Shown here in pieces: positions 47,704 through 55,657 of a stretch of 64,000 bases of DNA. How positions within the stretch are numbered: the first letter of the stretch is position 1; each line of letters opens with the position of its first letter. The translations under genes and the position numbers were made by a program. The DNA is from JBFLVU01 sp964589625 (GTDB lineage: Bacteria > Acidobacteriota > UBA4820 > DSQY01): the NCBI GenBank assembly GCA_964589625.1, contig CAZPSH010000004.1:80977-144976 (forward strand). The letters are read 5' to 3'. A model generated the notes under the pieces. That model was not told where the DNA came from. It did not search any database and was given only the letters and a program-made list of their open reading frames with translations.

Positions 47704-48900
47704 TCAGCCCTTCCGCACGGCGGTCGCGGTGCGGAAGGCCTCGAATCCCGTGATTTCGGCTCCGACAGCCAGCTTGTGGATGTCGTGCGTTCCCTCGTAA
47801 GTATAGACGCTTTCCAGGTTTTGCATGTGCCGCATGGCGCAGTACTCGTCGAGGATTCCGCTGGCGCCCTCGATGTCCCTCGCCATCCGGGCGCACTCCC
47901 TGGCCATGGAGACGCAGTTCATCTTCGCCAGGCTGACCTGGGTGTGGCGCATCTTCCCTTCGTCCTTGAGGCGCCCCAGACGCCAGACGAGAAGCTGGGC
48001 CTTGGTGATCTCGTTCAGCATCCACACGAGCTTGTCCTGGACGAGTTGGAAGCGGGCGATGGGACCGTCGAACATGACCCGGGTCCCGGCGTATTCCAGG
48101 GCCTCCTCGTAGCAGGCCATGGCGGCCCCTACGGCCCCCCACGAGATCCCGTAACGCGCTTGGGTGAGGCACGAAAGGGGTCCCCTGAGTCCCTTCACCC
48201 CGGGGAGGCGGTTCGCCTCGGGGACGGCCACGTCCTCGAGGATCAGTTCCGCCGTCACGGAGGCGCGGAGGGACAGCTTCCCTTTGATTTCGCGCGCCGA
48301 AAGCCCGGGCGTTCCTCGGTCCACCAAAAAGCCCTGGATGCCCTCGTCGGTCTTGGCCCACACGACGGCCACGTCGGCGATGGTTCCGTTGGTGATCCAC
48401 ATCTTGGTGCCGTTGAGAACCCATTCATCGCCCCGGCGCATGGCGCGCGTCCTCATGGACCCTGGATCGCTCCCCGCATCGGGCTCCGTCAGTCCGTAGC
48501 ACCCCACTCGCTCCCCCCGGGCCAGCGCAGGCAAGTAGCGGCGCCGTTGCTCCTCGGTCCCGTAGGCATGGATGGGAAACATGACGAGGGAGCTCTGGAC
48601 GGAGGCAAAGGACCGCAGCGCCGAGTCGCCCCGCTCCAGTTCCTGCATGATCAGTCCGCCGGCGACGCTGTTCATTCCCGCCCCGCCGTAGGCCTCTGGA
48701 AGCGTCGCGCCGAACAACCCGAGGGAAGCCATCTCCGGCACGAGGTCCGTCGGAAAGGTCCCCTCCTGGTAATGGCGGGCGATGACGGGGAGGACCCTCT
48801 CCTGCACCCACGAACGGACGGTATCGCGAACCATCCGCTCCTCCTGGGTCAGGAGGTCCGAGACGCCGTAGTAGTCCACGCCCTGAAATCGAGAGGCCAT
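47704..48900 (-). CDS. Acyl-CoA dehydrogenase, glutaryl-CoA dehydrogenase-like
   Basis: 398 aa from ATG 48900 with GGAG five bases upstream. TEPDAGSDPGSMRTRA and WVLNGTKMWITNG form the flavin and acyl-CoA sites. TQARYGISWGAVGAAMACYE and the C-terminal YTYEGTHDIH, which carries the catalytic Glu, follow the glutaryl-CoA dehydrogenase pattern rather than medium-chain enzymes. It should oxidise glutaryl-CoA to crotonyl-CoA with decarboxylation in lysine/tryptophan breakdown. Related short-branched-chain enzymes cannot be fully excluded. It lies just upstream of the lipoprotein, hutH and hydroxyacyl-CoA dehydrogenase genes. Confidence 0.9.
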   Translation of the reverse strand: MASRFQGVDYYGVSDLLTQEERMVRDTVRSWVQERVLPVIARHYQEGTFPTDLVPEMASLGLFGATLPEAYGGAGMNSVAGGLIMQELERGDSALRSFASVQSSLVMFPIHAYGTEEQRRRYLPALARGERVGCYGLTEPDAGSDPGSMRTRAMRRGDEWVLNGTKMWITNGTIADVAVVWAKTDEGIQGFLVDRGTPGLSAREIKGKLSLRASVTAELILEDVAVPEANRLPGVKGLRGPLSCLTQARYGISWGAVGAAMACYEEALEYAGTRVMFDGPIARFQLVQDKLVWMLNEITKAQLLVWRLGRLKDEGKMRHTQVSLAKMNCVSMARECARMARDIEGASGILDEYCAMRHMQNLESVYTYEGTHDIHKLAVGAEITGFEAFRTATAVRKG

Positions 48901-48912
48901 GCATTCTCCGAA

Positions 48913-48946
48913 ACGCAAACAGGAGCGGCCCCCAAGAGGACCGCCC
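48913..48946 (-). other. Imperfect GC-rich hairpin in the leader of the acyl-CoA dehydrogenase gene
   Basis: Minus strand: an imperfect stem of about ten base pairs with two mismatches, followed by TGTTTGCG. It could be a weak terminator for the gene ending at 49001 or a leader hairpin. Confidence 0.3.
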
Positions 48947-48949
48947 CTT

Positions 48950-48958
48950 ATTTTACCA
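48950..48958 (-). promoter_or_regulatory. Extended -10 promoter candidate of the acyl-CoA dehydrogenase operon
   Basis: Minus strand TGG followed by TAAAAT (five of six), about 50 bases before the ATG at 48900; the -35 is poor. Confidence 0.35.
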
Positions 48959-49000
48959 AACAATGGGCCTTCGGCCTCTCTTCCGTCCCCCTCGGAGCGC

Positions 49001-49702
49001 CTATTCAGGCCTAGGGGCGGCCGCGGCCTCGGGCGAGGGCTTCGCGCCCTTGCGCCGGGCGGGGGACTTCACTGCCTTCCGGGCGGGGACTGGCGGCTTG
49101 GACCGGCGGGCCTTCGGCCGAGCCGACTTGCGACCCTTCGCCCTCGCCTTCTTGGTAACCGTACGCTTCGGCCTTCTCCCGGTGAGGATCTTGCCCGTCG
49201 GAACGGCGGCGCGCTCCCCCGCCTCCGTCAAAGCCCATAGGCCCCGGCGGGAACCGGGAACGACCAACCCCTCCTCCTGGAGGGAGCGGAAATGCTGGCG
49301 GCCCGTCGGCGGGACCGGCAACCCTTGCGCCAGGAAACAGGCCTGGACGTGGGCGTCGGCCACCTCCTTCAGGCCCTTGCCGCTCCAAAACTGAAGGTAG
49401 GCCAGGTAGCGCGCCTTGTTGCTGTTTGGCTTTCTCCCTCCCACGAATTCGGAGAGGGCCTTCTTGTCAATTTCCGGGACCTCGTACTTGCCCTTTCGAG
49501 GCCCTTCCTTCTTCGGCGGGCGCTTCTCGATCGATCCGCCGAGCCTTCGCTCGGTGGATCGAGCCTTCGCAGGAGGCGGGGCTTCGATTTCGCCCTCCGA
49601 CAGGAACGCTTCCAGGTAGGATTCGACGAACGCCTGGTCCCCCTCGATGTCCAACTCGAACTCGCCGTGCCGGATGTGGATGCGATACGACTTTTCGGCC
49701 AT
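49001..49702 (-). CDS. Winged-helix-like protein with long Lys/Arg/Ala-rich tail
   Basis: 233 aa from ATG 49702. Residues about 5-35 (YRIHIRHGEFELDIEGDQAF) form a small beta unit. Residues about 80-165 (KARYLAYLQFWSGKGLKEVA, GRQHFRSLQEEGLVVPGSRR, LWALTEAGERA) look like a winged helix ending in the typical LTEAG strand. The final 65 residues are almost entirely Lys, Arg, Ala and Pro, like histone-H1-type or AlgP-type bacterial tails, which bind DNA. DNA binding is therefore likely but untested. It has a good promoter and is probably transcribed alone. Confidence 0.7.
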   Translation of the reverse strand: MAEKSYRIHIRHGEFELDIEGDQAFVESYLEAFLSEGEIEAPPPAKARSTERRLGGSIEKRPPKKEGPRKGKYEVPEIDKKALSEFVGGRKPNSNKARYLAYLQFWSGKGLKEVADAHVQACFLAQGLPVPPTGRQHFRSLQEEGLVVPGSRRGLWALTEAGERAAVPTGKILTGRRPKRTVTKKARAKGRKSARPKARRSKPPVPARKAVKSPARRKGAKPSPEAAAAPRPE

Positions 49703-49749
49703 TGTTTGGTCTCCATTCGGCTCGTGGGTCGCCGTTCGAATTCTACTCA

Positions 49750-49778
49750 AAGGTAAATCGCGCGCGGAAGTTTGTCAA
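49750..49778 (-). promoter_or_regulatory. Promoter of the winged-helix-like gene
   Basis: Minus strand: perfect -35 TTGACA, 17-nt spacer, -10 TACCTT, about 47 bases before the ATG at 49702. Confidence 0.6.
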
Positions 49779-49842
49779 CCGAATCGGTGCGGGACCCTGG
49801 GGCGCGACCGAAACCGCCTCCTGGGCGTGGCATGGCCCTGCA

Positions 49843-50397
49843 TCAGCTCTTTCGGCGGAAGGTCCCCAGGGCGAAGGCCGATGCCACCTTCAGGGCCTCC
49901 CCGGGAAGAAACGGGGCCACCCCCATCAGAAAGGCCTTCCACGGCGAAAGGCCAAGAAAGGCTCCCAGCCAGAGGGCGCCCGCCCCGAGAATCAGCGCGT
50001 CCGCCGCAGCGAGGGCGAACAGCCGGGCGGCGACCCTCTCCGAGCGTCGCCAAAGGGTTCCCGTGAGGACCGCGGCCAGGGGGAATGCCCAGAGGTATCC
50101 CGCCGTGGGCCCGAAGAGGTGGGCGGAGCCGGCCGCGGCTCCCGCGAAGGCCGCCATCCCGGCACCCCCCAGCCCCAGGTAGGCACACTGCGTTCCGAGG
50201 GACCAGCCTCGCCCGAGCAGGACCCCGGAGAGGAGGACGAAGAAGGTCTGAAGGGTCAGCGGGACCGGCGTGAACGGGAGGGGGACGGCCACATAGGCGC
50301 CGAGAAAGGTGGCCAGGACGAAGAAGAGGGAGAGGGCCGCTCGCTCGAAGAAGGGGCCCGCCACGGGGACGGTCAGGGATCGGATCACGCGCTCCAC
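49843..50397 (-). CDS. bioY: Biotin transporter substrate-binding subunit BioY
   Basis: 184 aa from GTG 50397 with AAGGAGGAG upstream. Six hydrophobic helices are visible (LFFVLATFLGAYVAVPLPF, LTLQTFFVLLSGVLLG, TQCAYLGLGGAGMAAF, LWAFPLAAVLTGTL and two at the C-terminus). The S-component signatures FTPVPLTLQTFFVLL, GLGGAGMAAFAG and FGPTAGYLWAFP match BioY. BioY binds biotin and works with an ECF energy module; no ATPase or T-component genes are adjacent, so it may use a shared module or act alone. Confidence 0.92.
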   Translation of the reverse strand: MERVIRSLTVPVAGPFFERAALSLFFVLATFLGAYVAVPLPFTPVPLTLQTFFVLLSGVLLGRGWSLGTQCAYLGLGGAGMAAFAGAAAGSAHLFGPTAGYLWAFPLAAVLTGTLWRRSERVAARLFALAAADALILGAGALWLGAFLGLSPWKAFLMGVAPFLPGEALKVASAFALGTFRRKS

Positions 50398-50497
50398 GGT
50401 CTCCTCCTTGGGCGCCCCCTTGTGGGGCGATCGCAGGATGATTGTACACCATTTTCTCGGGCGTTGGCTTCAAGGCTCCGTGGGCGCCGCCTCCGGA

Positions 50498-52537
50498 TCA
50501 TCCCGCCGCACCCTCGAACCGCGGGGACGCGAACTGCGTGTGGTAGAGGTGGGCGTAGAGGCCTCCACTCGCAAGGAGTTCCGCGTGGGTTCCCCGCTCC
50601 GCGATCCTGCCTTTGTGGAGAACCAATATCTGGTCCGCGTCCTGGACGGTGGACAGGCGGTGGGCCACGACCAGGGCCGTGCGGCCTTTCAGAAGTTCCC
50701 CCAGGGCCTCCTGAATGAGGAACTCCGTCTTCGAATCCACGCTGGCCGTGGCCTCGTCCAGGACCAGGATGCGGGGTTCGGCCACGAGGGCCCGGCAGAA
50801 GGAAACGAGCTGGCGCTCTCCCTGGGAGAGGACCGTCCCCCGTTCGTTGACAAGAAAATCCAGTCCCCCGGCGAGGCGCTCGACGACGGCGCTCATCCGG
50901 CTCGCGCCGAGGGCCGCCCTGAGGCGCTCCTCCGTCACCCCCTCCCTCAGGGTGACGTTCTCCCTCAGGCTGCCGGCGAAGAGGAAGAGATCCTGTTGGA
51001 CGAAGGCGAACCGTCGGCGGAGGGCGTGGACGTCCCACGACTCGACGGGAAGACCATCCACAAGGATCCTGCCGTCCCCCTTCGCGAGGGGGTAGAAGCG
51101 CAGGAGGAGAGAGGTGAGGGTCGTCTTTCCCGATCCCGTGGGCCCCACAAGCGCCACGGTACTCCCGCTGGGGACCTCGAAGGAGACGTTCGTGAGAACC
51201 GGCTGCCCTTCCTCGTACGCGAAGGAGACGTTTTCGAAGACGATCGCCCCTCCGCCCTCCCCGGGCACGACGCCGCGACCCGGGTCCTCCTCGGGCGTAT
51301 CCAGGATGCGGAAGAGGCGTTCGCTGGCCACCACGCTGCTCTGGACGATGTTGAACTTCTCGGCGAGGTCTTGCAGGGGCATGAAGAGCATCTTGAGGTA
51401 GATCAGGAAGGCCACGAGGGTTCCGATGCTCGTCCCTCCTCCGAGCACCTGCAGCCCTGCGTAGCCGACGACGAGGGCCACGGCAGCCGTGGCGAAGGCG
51501 TCGATGAGAGGACGGAAGACCGCGAAGATGTAAATGAGGCGCATCTGGGTCCGGTAGTTCTCCGCGCCGAGGTCGTGGAAGCGTTTCGAGGCACGAGCCT
51601 CGGCCGTAAAGGCCTTGAGGACCGAAACGCCTTGGACCGCTTCCTGGAGGAACGTGTTGAGGCGCGCCAGCTGGACCCTCAGTTCGCGGTAAATCCTCTG
51701 GGACCTCGATTTGAACCAAAGCGCCAGGAGGAACAGCGGTGGGGCGAGGAGCAGAAGGCGGGCCGCCAGGCCGGCGTCCAGCGAGAAGAGGACCGCGAGG
51801 ATTCCCGCGAAGAGGGCCACGTCGCTCACCGCCGTCGCCACAACCGAGGTGAAGAGCTCCGAGAGCGCCGCCGTGTCGTTCGTGAGCCGGGTGACCAGGC
51901 GCCCCACGGGGTTCTCGTCGAAGAACCTCACCGGAAGGCGGTGAAGGTGGGCGAAGAGCTCCTGCCGCATCCTGGCCACGGCCCTCTGCCCCAGATCGTT
52001 CAGGCCGTAGGTCACGCCGTAGCCGAGGAAGAAGTTCGCGACCAGAAGCCCCGCGTACAGGACCGCCAGAAGCAGGAGCCCCTCCCGCTGACCCTGAAGA
52101 ACCTCCTTCCTGGCTTTAGGGTCCAGCGCGCCGAGTTCGGACTCCGAGACGAATGTCCCCGAGGGAAGCCGGTGGTACCGCTCAGCGGTCAGAAGTCCAC
52201 GGACTTTGAGCTCCTCGGAAAGAGCGCGCGGCAGGTCCGCCGCCTCGACAAACGTCGCCTCCCCGACCTCCTCCGTGGCCCCCTTTGCCTCCCGCTTTAG
52301 GCGGAGCAGGAGACCTTCGTCGTCCGTTCGCACGGCCGCGTAGGGGGGGAGGATGTGGGCATCCAGGCCCCTCCGGACGAGGAGCGGCAGCGAAAGCTCC
52401 ACGCCGGCCTGGGCGACCGAGACGGCCATGCAGACCCAGAGGAGCCAGGCCCGGCCCCGAACGTAGCCCATGATGCGGGACCCGTGCCGGATGAGGGTGA
52501 AGGCCCCGAGATTTTCCTCCTCGCGCCTCACCGCCAT
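50498..52537 (-). CDS. ABC exporter half-transporter with canonical Walker B and large loop (second subunit)
   Basis: 679 aa from ATG 52537, preceded by GGAGGAAGG. Six membrane helices are followed by an ATPase domain with Walker A GPTGSGKTT, signature LSQGERQL and Walker B ILVLDEATASVD (catalytic Glu present). Between helices 1 and 2 there is an insert of about 100 residues (DEGLLLRLKREAKGATEEV and onward), as in BmrD-type subunits. The signature LSQGE deviates from LSGGQ. That pattern matches heterodimeric exporters such as TM287/288 and BmrCD, in which one ATP site is degenerate. The partner starts 28 bases upstream. It exports lipids, drugs or peptides; the substrate cannot be read. Confidence 0.93.
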   Translation of the reverse strand: MAVRREEENLGAFTLIRHGSRIMGYVRGRAWLLWVCMAVSVAQAGVELSLPLLVRRGLDAHILPPYAAVRTDDEGLLLRLKREAKGATEEVGEATFVEAADLPRALSEELKVRGLLTAERYHRLPSGTFVSESELGALDPKARKEVLQGQREGLLLLAVLYAGLLVANFFLGYGVTYGLNDLGQRAVARMRQELFAHLHRLPVRFFDENPVGRLVTRLTNDTAALSELFTSVVATAVSDVALFAGILAVLFSLDAGLAARLLLLAPPLFLLALWFKSRSQRIYRELRVQLARLNTFLQEAVQGVSVLKAFTAEARASKRFHDLGAENYRTQMRLIYIFAVFRPLIDAFATAAVALVVGYAGLQVLGGGTSIGTLVAFLIYLKMLFMPLQDLAEKFNIVQSSVVASERLFRILDTPEEDPGRGVVPGEGGGAIVFENVSFAYEEGQPVLTNVSFEVPSGSTVALVGPTGSGKTTLTSLLLRFYPLAKGDGRILVDGLPVESWDVHALRRRFAFVQQDLFLFAGSLRENVTLREGVTEERLRAALGASRMSAVVERLAGGLDFLVNERGTVLSQGERQLVSFCRALVAEPRILVLDEATASVDSKTEFLIQEALGELLKGRTALVVAHRLSTVQDADQILVLHKGRIAERGTHAELLASGGLYAHLYHTQFASPRFEGAAG

Positions 52538-52565
52538 GGACCTTCCTCCAGAGCCCCGGGCCGCC

Positions 52566-54302
52566 TCATTCCCTCTCCATCTCCTGGAGCTCCACCATGT
52601 CCCGGTAGTACCCCTCTCGGGCCATGAGGTCCTCGTGGCGCCCTTCTTGCACCACACGGCCCTCCCGGAGGACGAGGATCCGGTCCAGGTCGCGCACCGC
52701 GCTCATGCGGTGGCTCACCACGACAAGCGTGCGGTCGCGGACCGCCTCCGCCATCCCCGCGAGGATGCGCCGCTCCGTGTCGGCGTCCACGGCCGAGAGC
52801 GTGTCGTCCAGAACCAGGACGCAGGAGGGCTTTAGCAGGGCCCTCGCGAGGCAGAGCCGCTGTTTCTGGCCCCCCGAGAGGGTGATGCCCCGCTCGCCGA
52901 GGAGCGTGTCGTAGCCGTCGGGGAAGGCGGCCACTTCCTCGTGGAGGGCGGAGAGCCGGCAGGCCTCCTCCATTTCCCTGCGTGTCGCGTCCTCCTTCCC
53001 AAGGCGGAGGTTCTCCGCGATGGTGTCGCTGAACAGAAAGGGCTCCTGGGGCACATAGGCGATGGCGCGGCGGAGGCTCTCTGGATCCAGGCCCGCCACG
53101 TCCTCCCCGTCTAGGAAAAGTGTTCCCTCGGGGGGCTCGTGAAGCCGGAGGAGGAGTTGGGCGAGGGTGCTCTTGCCCGACCCCACCTCGCCCACCAGGC
53201 CCAGGGAGCCTCCCGGCGAGACGGCGAAGCACACGTCTCGGAGAGCGGGCCCTCCCGCCCCGGGGTAGGCGAAGGTAAGACCTCTCGCCTCCAGTCGGCC
53301 CCGGCGCCCCTCCCCGGAGGGCACCGGACGTCCGGACCCCTCCGCGTCGCGTTCGGCGAAGAGCCCGTTGATGCGGTCCATGGATGCGGCGGCCCGCTGG
53401 GTGAGGCTGAGCATCCACCCCGCCGCGATCATTGGCCAGGTGAGCATGCCGAGGTAGGAGGCGAAGGCCACGAAGGAGCCCACGGAGGTGTTCCCCGAGA
53501 GAACACGGCCGCCGCCCACGGCCAGCAAGATCGCCACGCAGGAACCGGCCAGGAGGAGGACGGCGGGGTGGAAAACGGCGTCCACCTTTACGTACTTCAG
53601 GGTCTTGGCGAAGACGTCCGCGTTGTACCGCTCGAAGTCGGCGAGGTCGGAGCGCCCCCGGTCGTAGGCCCTCAGCACGCGCATTCCGGCCACCGATTCC
53701 CGGGTCTTCTCCGTCAGGGCCTCGAAGGAGGCCTGGACCGCGTCCCACCGGTCGTAGATCGCCTTCAGCGACACCGCCATGAGCACCGCGAGAAAGGGCA
53801 GGGGCAGGATCGTCCACAGCGCTAAAACGGGGTCGAGGAAGAGCATCGCTCCGATGGCGACGAGGGCGTACACCGAGGCGTCGAAGCCCGCGACGAACCC
53901 CATGGCGAGGGCCTGGCGCACCGACTCGACGTCGTTGCTGGCGAGGGCCAGGAACTCCCCCGTCCGGGTCCGCTGGAAGAACCGGGTGGACAACGTCAGC
54001 GCATGGTCGAGGATCCGGTTCCTGAGATCCAGCTCCGCCTTGCGGGCCAGGGAGAAGAAGAAGTGCCTCCAGAGGAACCGGAAAAGGGCGATGATCAGCG
54101 CGAGAAGGAGAAGAAGGAGGGAGCCCCGGAGGATGATCCCGCGCGTGGCGACGCCGCGTGCAAGGCCGTCCACAACGTGCCTGACGACCAGCGGGATCGC
54201 GAGCTGGGCCCCGTCCACCACGAGAAGGCAGAGGATTCCCAGGGCGGCGCGGTGGCGGTGCCGCAAAAGGATGGCCAGGATGTCCCGGACTCCCTTCTTC
54301 AC
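52566..54302 (-). CDS. ABC exporter half-transporter with degenerate Walker B (first subunit)
   Basis: 578 aa from GTG 54302, with GGAG six bases upstream; ATG 54332 has none. Six helices (GILCLLVVDGAQLAIPLVV, LLLLLLALIIALFRFLW, and others) are followed by an ATPase domain: Walker A GEVGSGKSTL, signature LSGGQKQRL, Walker B CVLVLDDTLSAVD in which the catalytic Glu is Asp, and the switch His in VVVSHRMSAV. This is the classic noncatalytic-site half of a heterodimeric exporter, complementary to the next gene. The two together leave one full ATP-hydrolysing site. Confidence 0.93.
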   Translation of the reverse strand: MKKGVRDILAILLRHRHRAALGILCLLVVDGAQLAIPLVVRHVVDGLARGVATRGIILRGSLLLLLLALIIALFRFLWRHFFFSLARKAELDLRNRILDHALTLSTRFFQRTRTGEFLALASNDVESVRQALAMGFVAGFDASVYALVAIGAMLFLDPVLALWTILPLPFLAVLMAVSLKAIYDRWDAVQASFEALTEKTRESVAGMRVLRAYDRGRSDLADFERYNADVFAKTLKYVKVDAVFHPAVLLLAGSCVAILLAVGGGRVLSGNTSVGSFVAFASYLGMLTWPMIAAGWMLSLTQRAAASMDRINGLFAERDAEGSGRPVPSGEGRRGRLEARGLTFAYPGAGGPALRDVCFAVSPGGSLGLVGEVGSGKSTLAQLLLRLHEPPEGTLFLDGEDVAGLDPESLRRAIAYVPQEPFLFSDTIAENLRLGKEDATRREMEEACRLSALHEEVAAFPDGYDTLLGERGITLSGGQKQRLCLARALLKPSCVLVLDDTLSAVDADTERRILAGMAEAVRDRTLVVVSHRMSAVRDLDRILVLREGRVVQEGRHEDLMAREGYYRDMVELQEMERE

Positions 54303-54385
54303 GGTGCACTCCGGCAATCCATCATAGTCCATCGGGAACGCCGTGGGGTGAGCGGATTGTTCCAGGGCGGAACGCCCCGCCCAGA

Positions 54386-55111
54386 TTACTTGGCCATCTT
54401 GTCGGAGGAGCCCTGCTTCAAAGGTCCTTGCGGCGGGGGGATCACGAGGGGCGAAAAGAACCACTCGCTGTACTTCGACGCGCCGCGGTACTCCACGAAG
54501 GAGCGGTCCTCGAGGCGGCAGTACACTCCCAGAATGGGCTGGCCCTCTTTTCCGTCGATCCGGAAGGGGAGAACCTTGTTTTTTCCTCCGGGAGGACCCT
54601 GCCCCCCCCGTCCTGCGCCCGTCGTCCCTCCCGTCCCTCTCGAGGCCCCCGAGCCCTGGGGCGGCGCGGTCGTGGTGCCGGCGCGTGTGGCGGTTCCCCC
54701 CTGGGGCGTGTACACGGTCTTCCCGTTCTCGTCCACGGAGACCACCGTCGTGCCGGGAGCCAGGAGCGACCACTTGCCTTCGGGGTCGAAGGGGTTACGG
54801 TAGAGCCGGCGGATGTACCGCCTGCGCTTGGGGCCCTCCTTGAGGAGGTCCTCCAGCCGCGTCGGGAAAGTCCCCGCGTGTTCGGTCTGGTACAGACGAA
54901 TGGCTTCCGTGTACTCCTCGCCCCGGAAGATCAGTTCCTGCTCGTTCTCGCGCTTGGCCACGATGGAGGCCGGCTGGACGGCGGCCATGAGCATGACGGC
55001 CAGGATGAAGAGCCCCACGAGAACCCAGATGAAGACCACGCCGCGCTCGCCACTGGCCCGGGTGGCGGCGGACGTCGATTCCGGTCTTCCATCACTCCCG
55101 AAGAGGTGCAC
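54386..55111 (-). CDS. Type IV pilin-like / pseudopilin protein lacking Glu5
   Basis: 241 aa. A leader of about 24 residues ends in GERG and is followed by VVFIWVLVGLFILAVMLMA, the pilin helix with Gly at -1. Position +5 is Trp instead of the usual Glu. The body (YTEAIRLYQTEHAGTFPTRL, RNPFDPEGKWSLL) is pseudopilin-like. A Gly/Thr/Pro-rich insert lies near 130-180 and the C-terminus reads PILGVYCRLEDRSFVEYRG. Lack of Glu5 is typical of the minor pseudopilin GspK, but length and other features differ from GspK. It is the last of three pseudopilin genes after the secretin. Confidence 0.75.
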   Translation of the reverse strand: MHLFGSDGRPESTSAATRASGERGVVFIWVLVGLFILAVMLMAAVQPASIVAKRENEQELIFRGEEYTEAIRLYQTEHAGTFPTRLEDLLKEGPKRRRYIRRLYRNPFDPEGKWSLLAPGTTVVSVDENGKTVYTPQGGTATRAGTTTAPPQGSGASRGTGGTTGAGRGGQGPPGGKNKVLPFRIDGKEGQPILGVYCRLEDRSFVEYRGASKYSEWFFSPLVIPPPQGPLKQGSSDKMAK

Positions 55112-55135
55112 CGTGTACTCCCTTCTCCTCAGGTC

Positions 55136-55615
55136 CTACCACTCGGAGAACTTGGAGCCGTCGCGGGCCGTCCCCTCGGAGGCCGAATGGACGTCCCAGA
55201 TGCCCCCGCCTCCCTCCTCCCCTTCCGTGGGCTCGAGCTGGCCCTCCTCGGCCCCCGTGTAGGGGACCGTGACCCAATCGGACTTTTCCGTAATCGGGTC
55301 CACTGGGAGGTGGCGCAGGTACCCTTCGGACACGAGCGCCTCGATGCTGTCGGGGTAGCGGCCCTTGTCCGCGTAGTATTGGTCGATGCAGTCCCTGATC
55401 ACGGACAGGTTCTGCCTCAGGACGGTTTCCTTCGTCCGCTCCACGGCGGTCCGGTAGGTCGGAACGGCCATGCTGACCAGGATGCCGATGATGGCGACGA
55501 CCACCATCAGTTCCATGAGCGTGAAGCCCGCCTCGCTACGGGATCGGCGTGATCGCCCGGAGGGGGCGGGGCGCGTCTCCCCGCGGGGGGTGTCGTCTCG
55601 GCGGCGTTCCCTCAT
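55136..55615 (-). CDS. Type II/IV pseudopilin, GspG-like
   Basis: 159 aa from ATG 55615 (GTG 55618 also possible). The prepilin site is AG followed by FTLMELMVVVAIIGILVSMA, with Glu at +5. Alpha-helix continuation and AVPTYRTAVERTKETVLRQN, IDQYYADKGRYPDSIEALVS and DPITEKSDW are GspG-like. The C-terminus ends ...GSKFSEW, similar to the next gene's ...KTHYNEW, suggesting an interacting pair. It is processed by a prepilin peptidase encoded elsewhere. Confidence 0.9.
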   Translation of the reverse strand: MRERRRDDTPRGETRPAPSGRSRRSRSEAGFTLMELMVVVAIIGILVSMAVPTYRTAVERTKETVLRQNLSVIRDCIDQYYADKGRYPDSIEALVSEGYLRHLPVDPITEKSDWVTVPYTGAEEGQLEPTEGEEGGGGIWDVHSASEGTARDGSKFSEW

Positions 55616-55657
55616 CACCTCATCACCTCTTCATCTCGTCCCGTCTTCGCGGCCCGC

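Noticed and set aside
50441..50446. TACAAT -10-like hexamer before bioY
   Set aside because: No -35 at 15-19 bases and no extended -10; not strong enough to list as a promoter.
49843..54302. bioY and the ABC exporter as one biotin transport unit
   Set aside because: The exporter subunits are type IV exporters with fused membrane domains, not ECF ATPases; BioY needs a different energy module.
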